44,959 nucleotides of DNA, taken from the NCBI RefSeq assembly GCF_010091925.1, contig NZ_WVID01000041.1, positions 1 to 44,959 of the forward strand, given 5' to 3'. This stretch comes from Nostoc sp. B(2019) (lineage in GTDB: Bacteria > Cyanobacteriota > Cyanobacteriia > Cyanobacteriales > Nostocaceae). The notes under the pieces were generated by a model. The model made no database searches. It worked only from the letters and a program-made list of their open reading frames with translations, and was not told the origin of the DNA. Within the stretch, counting starts at the first letter, position 1. Each line of letters opens with the position of its first letter. Both the position numbers and the translations under genes were made by a program. Of the stretch, positions 24,276 through 32,704 are shown in pieces.

Positions 24276-26468
24276 TTACGATAATGGTACAGTATCTACC
24301 TTTTCAACACTGTTTTCGGCTCGCGGACTATTGTAATAAAAGTAATTATCAGGTTCCTGCTTGACATTAACGGCATTGGCAACAATGCCCAAAATATTAG
24401 CCTCAGAAAGGGACAGTAGAGATTTAGCAGCTGCAACACTAGTTGAATCTACAACACCAGGTCTGACTACAACTAAAACTCCATCCGCCATCTTACCTAA
24501 AACTGCTGCTTCAGCAGTTCCCATTAGATGAGGAGTATCAAAAATAATGTAATCATATTGTTGAGATAACTGATCAATCAGAGTAGTCATGCGTTCTGAG
24601 TCAATTAATGCCAAAGGATTAGGTGGTATAACTCCAGCTGTAAGGACAGATAAATGAGGTGTTATTTGTTGCACAACATGCGAAAAGTCATCCTGACCAA
24701 CCATAACATTGCTCAAACCCACGGAGTTGATTAAACCCCAAAAGTGATGTTGAGATGGCTGACGCATATCTGCATCAACTAATAGTACTCGTCGTCCTGC
24801 TTGAGCCATTACCATAGCTAAGTTAGCCGAAATTTCTGATTTTCCCTCTCCAGCTACAGAACTAGTAACAACAATTGTGCGAACTTTTTTATCTAAACTA
24901 ATAAACTTTAGATTTGCTTGAAGCATTTGGTATGCTTCGTGAACTACTGTGCGAGGAGATGTTGCAACAATGACTCGGCGAGAAACTTTTTCCCAGGTTG
25001 TATCTTCAGTCTCCGATGTATTATTGTTTTCAAAAGTGGGAATTAGTCCCAATAAAGTATAACCAAAAAGTTCTTCTGCTTCTTTGGATGTCTTCACACT
25101 CCTATCAATTAAGTCAACAAAAAATGCAGCCGCTACACCTAGTAACAGACCCACAAATCCTCCGCCTATTAAAATCAGCATCTTACTTTTGGTAGCTGCT
25201 GGATTGCTACCAACCTCAGCATATTGCAACACACGCGCATTACCAATAGTTTGATTCTCTGCTACTTTAATTTCTTGCAATCTTGTCAAGAGATTTTCAT
25301 AGCTTTTTTGGGATACTAAAAGATTCCGGCTAAGTTCTCCTTCTTTCTTTTCTAAGTTTGGCATAACATCCGCTCTTTGAGCATACGATTGCCTAATACT
25401 AGAAATAGATGCTATTTTTTTCTCTAATCCCAAGCGTTGTGACTGTAGTTTCACAAAATCTGCTGCTAAATCTTGCTTGAGTTTTCCCATTTGTAATTTA
25501 GTAGGAGCAAGCTGGATTGGATATCCTAAAGACTCGGTGGTGCGCTGCTGTAATAAAGATTTTAAAGCTGCTTCTTGGGTTTTTAGATTAATTATAGATG
25601 GATTTCTTTCTGTATAACGCGCTCTTTGATTTGCTAGTTGAGTTTGAACTTTTTGCAGTTCAGACAGTACTTCTTGTACACCAGATGCTTGACTTAAAGA
25701 GGTAATATTTACAGCTTGTCCTTCTGTAAGATTTAGTTGACGACGTATTTGTTTCTCTTGAGTACTCAAATCTGCTAGTTGAGAGCGTGCATTATTTAAT
25801 TCCTCATCAAGAGCAAGAATAGCTTTAACTGTGCCACTCGTTTCTTCTTGCAAATCAATCACCTGATTTTGAGTCTTAAACCGCCGCAAAGCTTCAGCAG
25901 CCATGTCTAATTCTGTTTTCGCCCGTGGTAACTGTTTTTGAATAAACGTACCCGCTGCGATCGCCTCTGAACGGTTAGTTATAATATTATTGCCAATATA
26001 AGATTTCATTACCTCATTAACTATCTGTGTAGCCATTTTAGGATCTTCAGATATATGAGAAATATCAAATCCATCAGTACCGATAATTCTCTCAACCTTG
26101 ATGGCAAGTGACTCAGGCTTGAGAGGATTTCCTGTTTTATCTTTAAGCTTGAGAGTATTTATCACCTCCTGCTTAATGGTTTCAGATTGCACTAGCAAGG
26201 CTTGTGTATCTAGAGGGTTAGATGCATTGTTAGACCCAATTGATTCTAGATGCCCTATTTTTTCTCCAACTCCTGTAAGAGATGAAGTGCGATTTAATTG
26301 AAACATTAACTTCCCACTTGCTTCATACGTGGTTGGTTGCATGAAGAAATTAGCCCCACCCAATGCAGCAAAAGCTACAAATACTCCTGAAACTATCAAC
26401 CAGCGACGTTTAAAAACGAGTAGATATTTTTGAATATTTATTTCATCAGGATAGTTTTTATTATCCAT
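24276..26468 (-). CDS. Wzc-type polysaccharide co-polymerase / BY-kinase
   Basis: A 730-residue inner-membrane protein joining a Wzz-type chain-length domain to a bacterial tyrosine kinase. Layout: first membrane segment WLIVSGVFVAFAALGGANFF (~23-42); a long periplasmic coiled-coil region (~160-420); second segment MLILIGGGFVGLLLGVAAAF (~428-450); then the kinase with Walker A SSVAGEGKSE (~534-543), Walker A' VLLVDADMRQP (~560) and Walker B YDYIIFDTP (~640). The tail has only a small tyrosine cluster (NYFYYN, ~712). Proteins of this type control chain length and export with a Wza porin, which is not visible here. It begins the leftward block; 126 bp separate it from the acyltransferase. Confidence 0.92.
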   Translation of the reverse strand: MDNKNYPDEINIQKYLLVFKRRWLIVSGVFVAFAALGGANFFMQPTTYEASGKLMFQLNRTSSLTGVGEKIGHLESIGSNNASNPLDTQALLVQSETIKQEVINTLKLKDKTGNPLKPESLAIKVERIIGTDGFDISHISEDPKMATQIVNEVMKSYIGNNIITNRSEAIAAGTFIQKQLPRAKTELDMAAEALRRFKTQNQVIDLQEETSGTVKAILALDEELNNARSQLADLSTQEKQIRRQLNLTEGQAVNITSLSQASGVQEVLSELQKVQTQLANQRARYTERNPSIINLKTQEAALKSLLQQRTTESLGYPIQLAPTKLQMGKLKQDLAADFVKLQSQRLGLEKKIASISSIRQSYAQRADVMPNLEKKEGELSRNLLVSQKSYENLLTRLQEIKVAENQTIGNARVLQYAEVGSNPAATKSKMLILIGGGFVGLLLGVAAAFFVDLIDRSVKTSKEAEELFGYTLLGLIPTFENNNTSETEDTTWEKVSRRVIVATSPRTVVHEAYQMLQANLKFISLDKKVRTIVVTSSVAGEGKSEISANLAMVMAQAGRRVLLVDADMRQPSQHHFWGLINSVGLSNVMVGQDDFSHVVQQITPHLSVLTAGVIPPNPLALIDSERMTTLIDQLSQQYDYIIFDTPHLMGTAEAAVLGKMADGVLVVVRPGVVDSTSVAAAKSLLSLSEANILGIVANAVNVKQEPDNYFYYNSPRAENSVEKVDTVPLS

Positions 26469-26800
26469 GCCAGTTACCTATTTGTAGATGAATGGGTAGT
26501 TGGAGCTATTTATAATTTTTGAATATAAATAGCTTAATTTATATGAATTTATTACAACAGTGAGTAAAAATTTTATGAATCAAGGTAAAAAAGAAAATCA
26601 ACTTTAAAGTTAGAGGGTATAGAACACAAGGCAGAAGGAATTTATCCTTTTACTTAATGCTCAATTTTTCTGGCGATTAATAGAGAGCAAAGGTTTAAAT
26701 ATACTACTTAAAACAAGTGGTTTCAATTCAGTAGGGGTCAAATCTCCTTCAAAATTGTTCCTTTTACTTTTGCTTTCTACTTCCTGCATAGATACCTTCT
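26469..26800. other. AT-rich spacer
   Basis: 332 bp between the GT26 and BY-kinase genes, both leftward. I see no gene. A TATTTATAATTTTTGAATATAAATAG palindromic stretch (about 26507-26532) could be a promoter region or terminator; nothing else stands out. Confidence 0.35.
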
Positions 26801-27577
26801 TCAATTATTTTCACCTTTATTCATATCGTGAAAAGGATTTTTATAAAGCTGCAACTTTTGTTGTATTACTAAAAACAAAAATGGAATAGCATCAAAGAGA
26901 TATCTTTTCCAAAGTCGCTTAGGTTCGCTTAAAAGCCGATATAGCCACTCAAGCCCAACTTCACTCATCCATTTTGGCGAGCGCTTGCAATTCCCTGCTT
27001 CAAAGTTAATGGTTGCACCAATTGCCAAGAATATTCTAATTTTCTTTAATTGCTTTTTATATTTGGCAATCCACATTTCTTGCTTGGGAGCACCTACACC
27101 AATTGCTAAAACTGTGGCCTCAGAGGAGTTAATAAGATTGACAATTTCCTCACACTCTTTCTCATTATTCTCAAATCCAAATGAGGGTGAGTGGGTAGCA
27201 ACAACTATATCCCGACCTACCTTTGCATTAATTTTCTGCTGAGCAGCCTCAACCACTTTTGTTTCAGATCCTAGCAAAAATATTTTTATACTTTTATCAT
27301 GTTTATAACGATTATAAAAAGCTGGAAATAAATCCGAGCCTGAAATTTTTTCCTTAACTCGTATATTGAGAAAACGAGCTACATACATCAATATTTTGCT
27401 ATCACAGACTACATAGTCTGCTTCTTTATAGACGTGGTAAAAGTCTTGATTTTTTTGCAATTGCATAATGTGATTCACATTGGGTGTAAATACAACACCA
27501 CTATCTTGCAAATTTTCCAATAATTCAGCCATTGTAATGTTGTTAATGGCCACATTCAACACTTTTACTTGTCTCAT
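26801..27577 (-). CDS. WecG/TagA/CpsF-family glycosyltransferase (GT26)
   Basis: A ~258-residue GT26 enzyme. The family blocks are FTPNVNHIMQLQKNQDFYHV (~31-50, containing the conserved TxN region), DYVVCDSKILMYVARFL (~55-72, catalytic Asp), EKISGSDLFPAFYNRY, FLLGSETKVVEAAQQKI, LAIGVGAPKQEMWIAKYKKQ (~157-176) and the C-terminal RSPKWMSEVGLEWLYRLLSE then PKRLWKRYLFDA, the amphipathic end that holds such enzymes at the membrane. They transfer a sugar (ManNAc-type in WecG and TagA) to a lipid-linked intermediate at an early step. I start at MRQVKVLNV; the open frame extends 29 codons upstream. Divergent from the beta-helix gene. Confidence 0.9.
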   Translation of the reverse strand: MRQVKVLNVAINNITMAELLENLQDSGVVFTPNVNHIMQLQKNQDFYHVYKEADYVVCDSKILMYVARFLNIRVKEKISGSDLFPAFYNRYKHDKSIKIFLLGSETKVVEAAQQKINAKVGRDIVVATHSPSFGFENNEKECEEIVNLINSSEATVLAIGVGAPKQEMWIAKYKKQLKKIRIFLAIGATINFEAGNCKRSPKWMSEVGLEWLYRLLSEPKRLWKRYLFDAIPFLFLVIQQKLQLYKNPFHDMNKGENN

Positions 27578-28045
27578 ATTCACTGTTACAACAACCACAC
27601 CATAATAAAAACTGTTATTAAAAACTAGCCAAATCAGTGATTCTGTTGAGGGAAAGACACACAAAACACATAAAACTGTTTTTATTTCAATGATTTAAAA
27701 AACAAAAAAAGATAAAGTTTAATCGATTACTTTATTACATACGTGTATTTGCTATGTTCCTTAAGTATCCTATAACTTTTTATTAAAATCACAACTAGCT
27801 AATGTAAAGTTAATATGTAGAATTTAAAACTTTTGCTGAAGAAAAGGTAAAGTTTCTTGGCATACTTGATTTATCAGACTAAGTAACATTACGGATAATC
27901 TGAACTTTAGCGTAATACATAATGTGTTGTGACTCCTGGCTGCTTATCACAAAATCTCAGTAATTTTGCTGTATCCACCTAAGCCATGTATGTTTATTCT
28001 TTCCTTGTATCATGCCACCAAGTTTCCTTATTTTGTCCTGTGAAT
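27578..28045. other. divergent leader/promoter region
   Basis: About 470 bp between the starts of the leftward GT26 gene and the rightward beta-helix gene. It is AT-rich, contains no other gene, and must hold both promoters. I saw no clear NtcA-type GTA-N8-TAC site. Confidence 0.35.
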
Positions 28046-29575
28046 ATGACTACCAAAAAAAACCGCAACTTCTATAACCCTTCTTCGATTCTCTTTTTCG
28101 TTTTGACCCTTTTATCTACTAGCTTCTTAAACCTTTGTCGGGTAAACCCTAAGTTTGACACATCTATTAGTGTTAATGCGTTAGAGACATCAGGCAAACT
28201 ACCCCTTAATTCAGGAGATAGCCACTACGTGTCACCAAATGGTAGTGACAATAATCCAGGTACAAAAGATAAACCCTGGAAAACCATTAGCTATGCAGTC
28301 AGTGAAAAATCTCTTGTCAAGCCAGGTCAAACTATTTTAGTTCAGCCTGGGACTTACACTGAGCTAATCACCCTTGATAAATCTGGTAATAGTGAGTCGG
28401 GTAATATTACACTCAAAGCCAATGGTAAGGTTATATTGCGCGACCCTGACTCCGTTAATGGCGGCTTTGGGGAAGGAGTTATTCAGTCAAATGGCAGGGG
28501 TTATTGGGTCATTGATGGCTTCCGCATTGAGAAGACATCTTGGGCTGGAATCTCTTTGCGTAATGCCAACAACATAACTGTTAAAAACAACCACACCTAT
28601 GAGACTGGTGCTCCAGGTATTATTATTATGCCTGGAAACTACTATGATGGTGGAGACCTCGAAGTCACCAGTAAAGATATCAAAGTGCTGAATAACACTG
28701 TTGAAAGAGCTAATTGGAGATGGCAGGGCAACAGTTCTACGGTTGGTACACAGGAGGCATTGAGTATCTGGGGAGTCAATGGCTTTGAAGTAGCAAATAA
28801 TACTCTTACTGAAGGCAATCGCGAAGGGATTGACATCAAAGTGGGTTCTCGTAATGGCTCCGTCCACAACAATAAAGTGACTGGCGCAGCAAAAATTTCT
28901 GGTACACCTAAAGGCTATAACGGTGGTGCTGCCATATACATTGATGGCAATCGTGCTAGTATCTTTAACATTGATATCTACAACAATACTGTTTTCAGGA
29001 ATACTGCTGATGCAATTGTCATTGCAGATGAGGTTCCTAATCAAGGCGATGTATCTAATATCCGAGTTTACAACAATGTTATCTATGGGAATGGACGTCT
29101 AGGAGTAAATGGTGGTCATGGAATTCTCGTAGGTCGAAATGTTCGTAACGTTGAGATTGTCAATAATACTTTTGCTAAGAATGTTCAAGCCATTTCTATC
29201 GATGGTGCGTATTATACTGGCGGCTACAAACCTCATCACATTTTAGTTCGCAACAATATTTTTGCCGATAGCACCTACCGGAATGGGTATATTCAAGATG
29301 TTAAAAACCTGACCTGGGATCACAATTTATTCACGGATAAGTTTGCAAGTCTTTATGAAGGTGGTAGTGGAGTTGAGAACTCGACAGTTTGGAATAATAC
29401 CAAGGTTCGATCAATTGGATTTGTCAACTTAAATGGAAACGATTTCCGTCTTGCATCTGGTTCATTAGCAATTGATGTTGGCTCCTCAGAACTTGCCGTA
29501 TATGCAAAGTTTGATAAGAACGGTGTACAACGAAATCGAGGTACTGGCATTGATATAGGTGCTTATGAATATTGA
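28046..29575 (+). CDS. secreted right-handed beta-helix protein (DUF1565-like)
   Basis: A ~509-residue exported protein. It starts MTTKKNRNFYNPSSILFFVL with a Sec signal-like hydrophobic core (~12-30). Next comes HYVSPNGSDNNPGTKDKPWK (~65-85), the start of DUF1565/pectate-lyase-like beta-helices, and then many coils with the repeating pattern I-x-V-x-N-N-T (ITVKNNHTYE, IKVLNNTVERA, FEVANNTLTEG, IDIYNNTVFRN, IRVYNNVIYGN, VEIVNNTFAKN). The end DIGAYEY is a common C-terminal cap in this group. Such proteins are often polysaccharide lyases or epimerases. At the edge of an exopolysaccharide locus a role in trimming or modifying the secreted polymer is plausible, but no catalytic residues can be named. 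The upstream 20 codons (from 27986) are probably not translated. Confidence 0.85.
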   Translation: MTTKKNRNFYNPSSILFFVLTLLSTSFLNLCRVNPKFDTSISVNALETSGKLPLNSGDSHYVSPNGSDNNPGTKDKPWKTISYAVSEKSLVKPGQTILVQPGTYTELITLDKSGNSESGNITLKANGKVILRDPDSVNGGFGEGVIQSNGRGYWVIDGFRIEKTSWAGISLRNANNITVKNNHTYETGAPGIIIMPGNYYDGGDLEVTSKDIKVLNNTVERANWRWQGNSSTVGTQEALSIWGVNGFEVANNTLTEGNREGIDIKVGSRNGSVHNNKVTGAAKISGTPKGYNGGAAIYIDGNRASIFNIDIYNNTVFRNTADAIVIADEVPNQGDVSNIRVYNNVIYGNGRLGVNGGHGILVGRNVRNVEIVNNTFAKNVQAISIDGAYYTGGYKPHHILVRNNIFADSTYRNGYIQDVKNLTWDHNLFTDKFASLYEGGSGVENSTVWNNTKVRSIGFVNLNGNDFRLASGSLAIDVGSSELAVYAKFDKNGVQRNRGTGIDIGAYEY

Positions 29576-30608
29576 AGTCTTCTCAAGTTAATGCTTCAGG
29601 CAACGTTAATAGATAAATGATTACATGAAGCGAGACTTCCAAATCTTAAAACGCTTTACCATCCAACTACAGCGGATCTGACTGAAGACAATAGATCCAT
29701 GATCGTTATTTTAATAGCGATCGCAATGAAAACAAAATTTCTGTGATTGCTAAACCTACCAGTGACCGTACAATATCTGTGAACCGTTTCAACCGAGATC
29801 TTACGGAAGGATGAGCAGTAGGTAACTGCTCTACTTGACGAAAAGCTAATTTGCGGATGATTACTAGGTCTTGCTATTTTATTATGGCAGGTTGTTAAAT
29901 GCATCTCTGCTTTATCCCTCTTCTGTCACTTTCCGGGTATTCTGAATAAAAGAATAAAAAAAGAAAACCCTGAAAGTGACAGAAGAGGGGTATTGTCTAC
30001 GTAATTTCCGAGTCTGTGTTTTAAATCACAGTTATAATGTGATATCAATCATTACTAATCAGTAATTAGTATCAAAAATAGCAATTTGTATAAGTTAAGT
30101 GAATTAATAAATTTAGTCTTTAGGAAGAAGTAATTTAATCTTATGCTAGCCAGAGTAAGCTATAGATGTTTATAGACATATCTGCAAACACTTTTTGATA
30201 CTTAACTTTTATACTAGAATTGATTTGTCAAATAAAGCTTGAAGCAAGGTTGAAATCAAGCTAAGCATTGCCACACCAATAAAATTATTGCTATTTACGC
30301 ATTCTGAATCAAAAATCTAACAATTAGTAACAAATACTCATTGGATAAACACAGATAAGTTCGTACCTCAATATATTAGGAAACGTTATACGAGTAATCT
30401 TGAACAGTTAACTTGCCTCACTCTTATTGAGATTATGCACTTGCTCGCTTGGGTCACTTTCTGTTGGAGAGTGTAACTTTAGATTTTAGCTATGCCAGTA
30501 TTGTTTGTAGCCTATATTCTAATAGGTGGGCGACAGCTATAACCATTAATGCTACGTAGTTTTGCATTGCTTAGTCTAAACTCCAAACTTTAGACAGGTA
30601 CAAAAAAA
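29576..30608. other. long AT-rich spacer with a hairpin element
   Basis: About 1 kb without a convincing gene. An open frame on the minus strand (29656-29904) has neither composition nor motifs of a protein. The one clear structure is the inverted repeat at 29916-29989. A related word, GGGTCACTTTCTGTTGGAGA, is at about 30453-30472. It may hold an RNA gene or a long leader, but I cannot show one. Confidence 0.4.
29916..29989. repeat. near-perfect 74-bp hairpin
   Basis: CCCTCTTCTGTCACTTTC at 29916-29933 pairs exactly with GAAAGTGACAGAAGAGGG at 29972-29989. The pairing continues inward with mismatches (CGGGTATTCT against AGAAAACCCT) around an A-rich loop. This is either a strong terminator-like structure or a solo palindromic mobile repeat. 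It lies 340 bp past the beta-helix gene. Confidence 0.8.
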
Positions 30609-30761
30609 ATGCTAACGATGTTATCATCGAGGCGCATTAGTTCGGATGTGAACTCATTAACCTACAATAAACTTGTCCCTAGTTCTGGCTCAACTTCTGA
30701 CTTAGGTTCATCGGTTCATCCTTACTTGAGTGAGCCAGTAAGTTTTCCAGAGATTCATTAG
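30609..30761 (+). CDS. possible 50-aa peptide
   Basis: An ATG-initiated frame of 50 codons rich in Ser, Pro and Leu (begins MLTMLSSRRISSDVN). It ends six bases before the next rightward frame. It has no signal, membrane segment or recognised domain, and no clear Shine-Dalgarno sequence (an A run of eight precedes the ATG). Reported because it is the only start-to-stop frame in this spacer with the orientation of its neighbour; it could equally be chance. Confidence 0.25.
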   Translation: MLTMLSSRRISSDVNSLTYNKLVPSSGSTSDLGSSVHPYLSEPVSFPEIH

Positions 30762-30826
30762 CTAAGTTGCTACGGACAATAAATTACATTCCTCGGCTTC
30801 ATCGACAACTGACTCATAGAAATATT

Positions 30827-31090
30827 ATGTTGTACTCATTTATTCTTTATCTGGGGATAATAGCTTACTTGGTTATGGCTTACTTTATCTTCACTGAATG
30901 GCTATTTTTTTTTCTGACCGATAAAGAAATGAATCCAGAACAGCGCTTTTGGTCTCGAATAATTTTGGTTATGGCTACTATCGCCTGGCCTATAATAATC
31001 CCCTTTGCTTATTTAGAATTATTAAGATTTCATAAAAAGTATAAAAAAGATATTGATTTACTGATATCCCAAACAGACAAACAGATATAG
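30827..31090 (+). CDS. small two-helix membrane protein (87 aa)
   Basis: Starts at ATG 30827 (MLYSFILYLGIIAYLVMAYF). Two hydrophobic segments, ~3-28 and ~45-68 (RIILVMATIAWPIIIPFAYL), are joined by a short polar loop (TDKEMNPEQRFWS), and a basic C-terminal tail (RFHKKYKKDIDLLISQTDKQ) would face the cytoplasm. The type is familiar as an unnamed inner-membrane protein of heterocystous cyanobacteria; its function is unknown. The open frame continues 20 codons upstream to a TTG, but those residues are polar and less likely translated. It is followed by a repeat-rich spacer. Confidence 0.65.
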   Translation: MLYSFILYLGIIAYLVMAYFIFTEWLFFFLTDKEMNPEQRFWSRIILVMATIAWPIIIPFAYLELLRFHKKYKKDIDLLISQTDKQI

Positions 31091-31114
31091 TCATCAGATT
31101 TGATTTGTGAACTG

Positions 31115-31260
31115 ACTCGTAGAGAAAGGGAACTTGTACTCAGCGTATCGCTAAAGCGAAAGCTCCGCTAACGTGTAGCGTCTCGTAGAGAAGTCGTTGG
31201 CGCAGCCTCTCGTAGAGAAGTATGGGGAACAGGAAAAAGGCGTAGAGCTGGCGAAGCTGT
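31115..31260. repeat. small repeat cluster
   Basis: CTCGTAGAGAA occurs three times (about 31116, 31184 and 31210) within a run of Nostoc-type spacer repeats (CGCTAAAGCGAAAGCTCCGC, GTTGGCGCAGCCTCTCG). The ~260-bp spacer holds no gene. Confidence 0.55.
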
Positions 31261-31349
31261 CACCAAGTGCAAACTAAACAGTTTAGTTTAGTAAATCGAT
31301 AAAGTTTAGTTTGAATAATGAAAGATAGAAGTAGTAAATAATACTAATA

Positions 31350-31783
31350 TTAACGGAAACGGCTTTGAGATTCAGAATCCTTAGATACCTTATATGGAAA
31401 GCCACAGTAAGGACAAAAGCGAAATTTTAACGACGAAATAGGCTCATTACACTTAGCACAACTATTACGTAAACCAGTTCCGCACAGAAAACAAAACTGC
31501 GATCGCGGCAATAACCAAATTTCTTCAGGCGTTGTTCCGGGAATCCAGCAGTGTGGGCAGAATTTGATGACATCAGTTGCAGACATGGGTATACCTCGAA
31601 CAACTGCATCAAGGTACTCAGATGGAATCTGCAATGCAACAGCTAACCCACGTTGACTTTTACTATTGAGTTTAGTAGTCATGCCTCGTTCAATCTTACC
31701 CAAGCTTTGAAGATGAATACCTGCCTTAAGTGCCAAATCATTTTGGCTTAGCGAAAGGCTAGTGCGTATTCTTTTAATGTACT
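31350..31783 (-). pseudogene. XRE-type helix-turn-helix protein with C-terminal zinc ribbons, split by IS insertion
   Basis: Reading leftward from base 31783 the frame gives EYIKRIRTSLSLSQNDLALK, then AGIHLQSLGKIERGMTTKLN and LAVALQIPSEYLDAV, a Cro/CI-type helix-turn-helix. Next come four CxxC pairs (CPHC, CFLC, CAKC, CPYC), two zinc ribbons. No start codon lies on this side: the ATG and the next G are at 32490-32487, on the far side of the 703-bp IS at 31784-32486. Joining 32487 to 31783 gives ATGGAGTACATTAAA and a clean 145-codon gene (438 bp with the stop, a multiple of three). The IS therefore interrupted the gene after its fourth base. A shorter product from an internal TTG (31736) would lack the first helices. 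Probably inactive now. Confidence 0.82.
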
Positions 31784-32486
31784 CAATACCTTAGTCAAAA
31801 TAAGAGGATGAGGAGAGAGGGCCGATGTAGTAGAGTTATTGTCTCTCACAACGACAACTCAAAAACCACAATCAGCCCATGCCCGATATCTGCTCACTGC
31901 TACAATGCTTGCTACCGCAGATCAACGCTACGACGATGCGGCAATTGAACCAAATAATTTTAGCTATGTTAGCAATGAGCGGTCGAGTCACCATGTTGGG
32001 AATATCCCGTTGGGCAGGGATTGGCGGTAGTTATCGGACAATGTTGAGATTCTTTCATACAGTAATACCTTGGGCGACGTTGTTTTGGCTATTTTTCCGC
32101 AAGCATTTATTACGTGCGAATGAAGTATATTTGCTTGCAGGAGATGAAGTGGTAGTCAGTAAATCGGGTAAAAAGACTTATGGATTAGATAGATTCTATG
32201 AACTTGAGCCAAACTGCCGTGACTAATGCTTCTAATTTAGCATTTTTTATGGTCAATTTATCCCACCATCTTCTCACTGATTTCCAGCAACTCAATCCCG
32301 GTTCTGGCATTATTGACCTTAAGGCTTACCATCGTGGTTTTCGATATGTTCGTGAAATGTTAAAAATGCTTCCCGAAATCCCTGAGCCTATTTTATTAAC
32401 CCAGATTTTTGCCAAGCTTACTGCTTTAGGACGTATTCATCCCGTTTCCACTTGCGTTGAACCCTCGTAAATTGGCAGAGGTATTG
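31784..32486 (+). mobile_element. internally deleted IS4-superfamily-like element
   Basis: 703 bp with imperfect terminal inverted repeats: CAATACCTTAGTCAAAATAA from 31784, and on the other strand from 32486 CAATACCTCTGCCAATTTAC (about 16 of the first 22-24 positions match). Its last 77 bases equal window bases 1-77, a second copy. No target duplication is visible, but the right end is fixed by the second copy and both ends by the restored reading frame of the interrupted gene. Confidence 0.85.
31879..32470 (+). pseudogene. IS transposase, core deleted
   Basis: The N-terminal part (MPDICSLLQCLLPQINATTM ... AMSGRVTMLGISRWAGIGGS, then LAGDEVVVSKSGKKTYGLDR with the first catalytic Asp) ends at 32226. 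It is joined by a deletion to the C-terminal part (MVNLSHHLLTDFQQLNPGSG, then DLKAYHRGFRYVREMLKMLP and IHPVSTCVEPS), which is in another frame. Several hundred bases with the second and third catalytic residues are missing. The element is non-autonomous. Confidence 0.8.
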
Positions 32487-32704
32487 CCATTTAGAAGAGA
32501 ATATATCTTTTTGATCAGGTGCATATAAAACAGCTTTTTCCCCTAGCCTTGTTTGTAAAGCTGTTCTGCTCTGCAAACTAAATTTATCCATGTAGTTATA
32601 TTAAATTTATCGTTAAGGAATGATAAAAATTTAGAAACTTTTCTTTTGTGTATAAATATCTAGTAACTTGTCGCCATAAATCGCTTGCTCTTAACATAGC
32701 AATT

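Noticed and set aside
28487-29044. 185-codon frame antisense to the beta-helix gene
   Set aside because: It mirrors the repetitive N-N-T coils of the true gene; composition is not protein-like and no motif is present.
29656-29904. 82-codon frame on the minus strand in the long spacer
   Set aside because: No motif, atypical composition for a cyanobacterial protein and no ribosome binding site.
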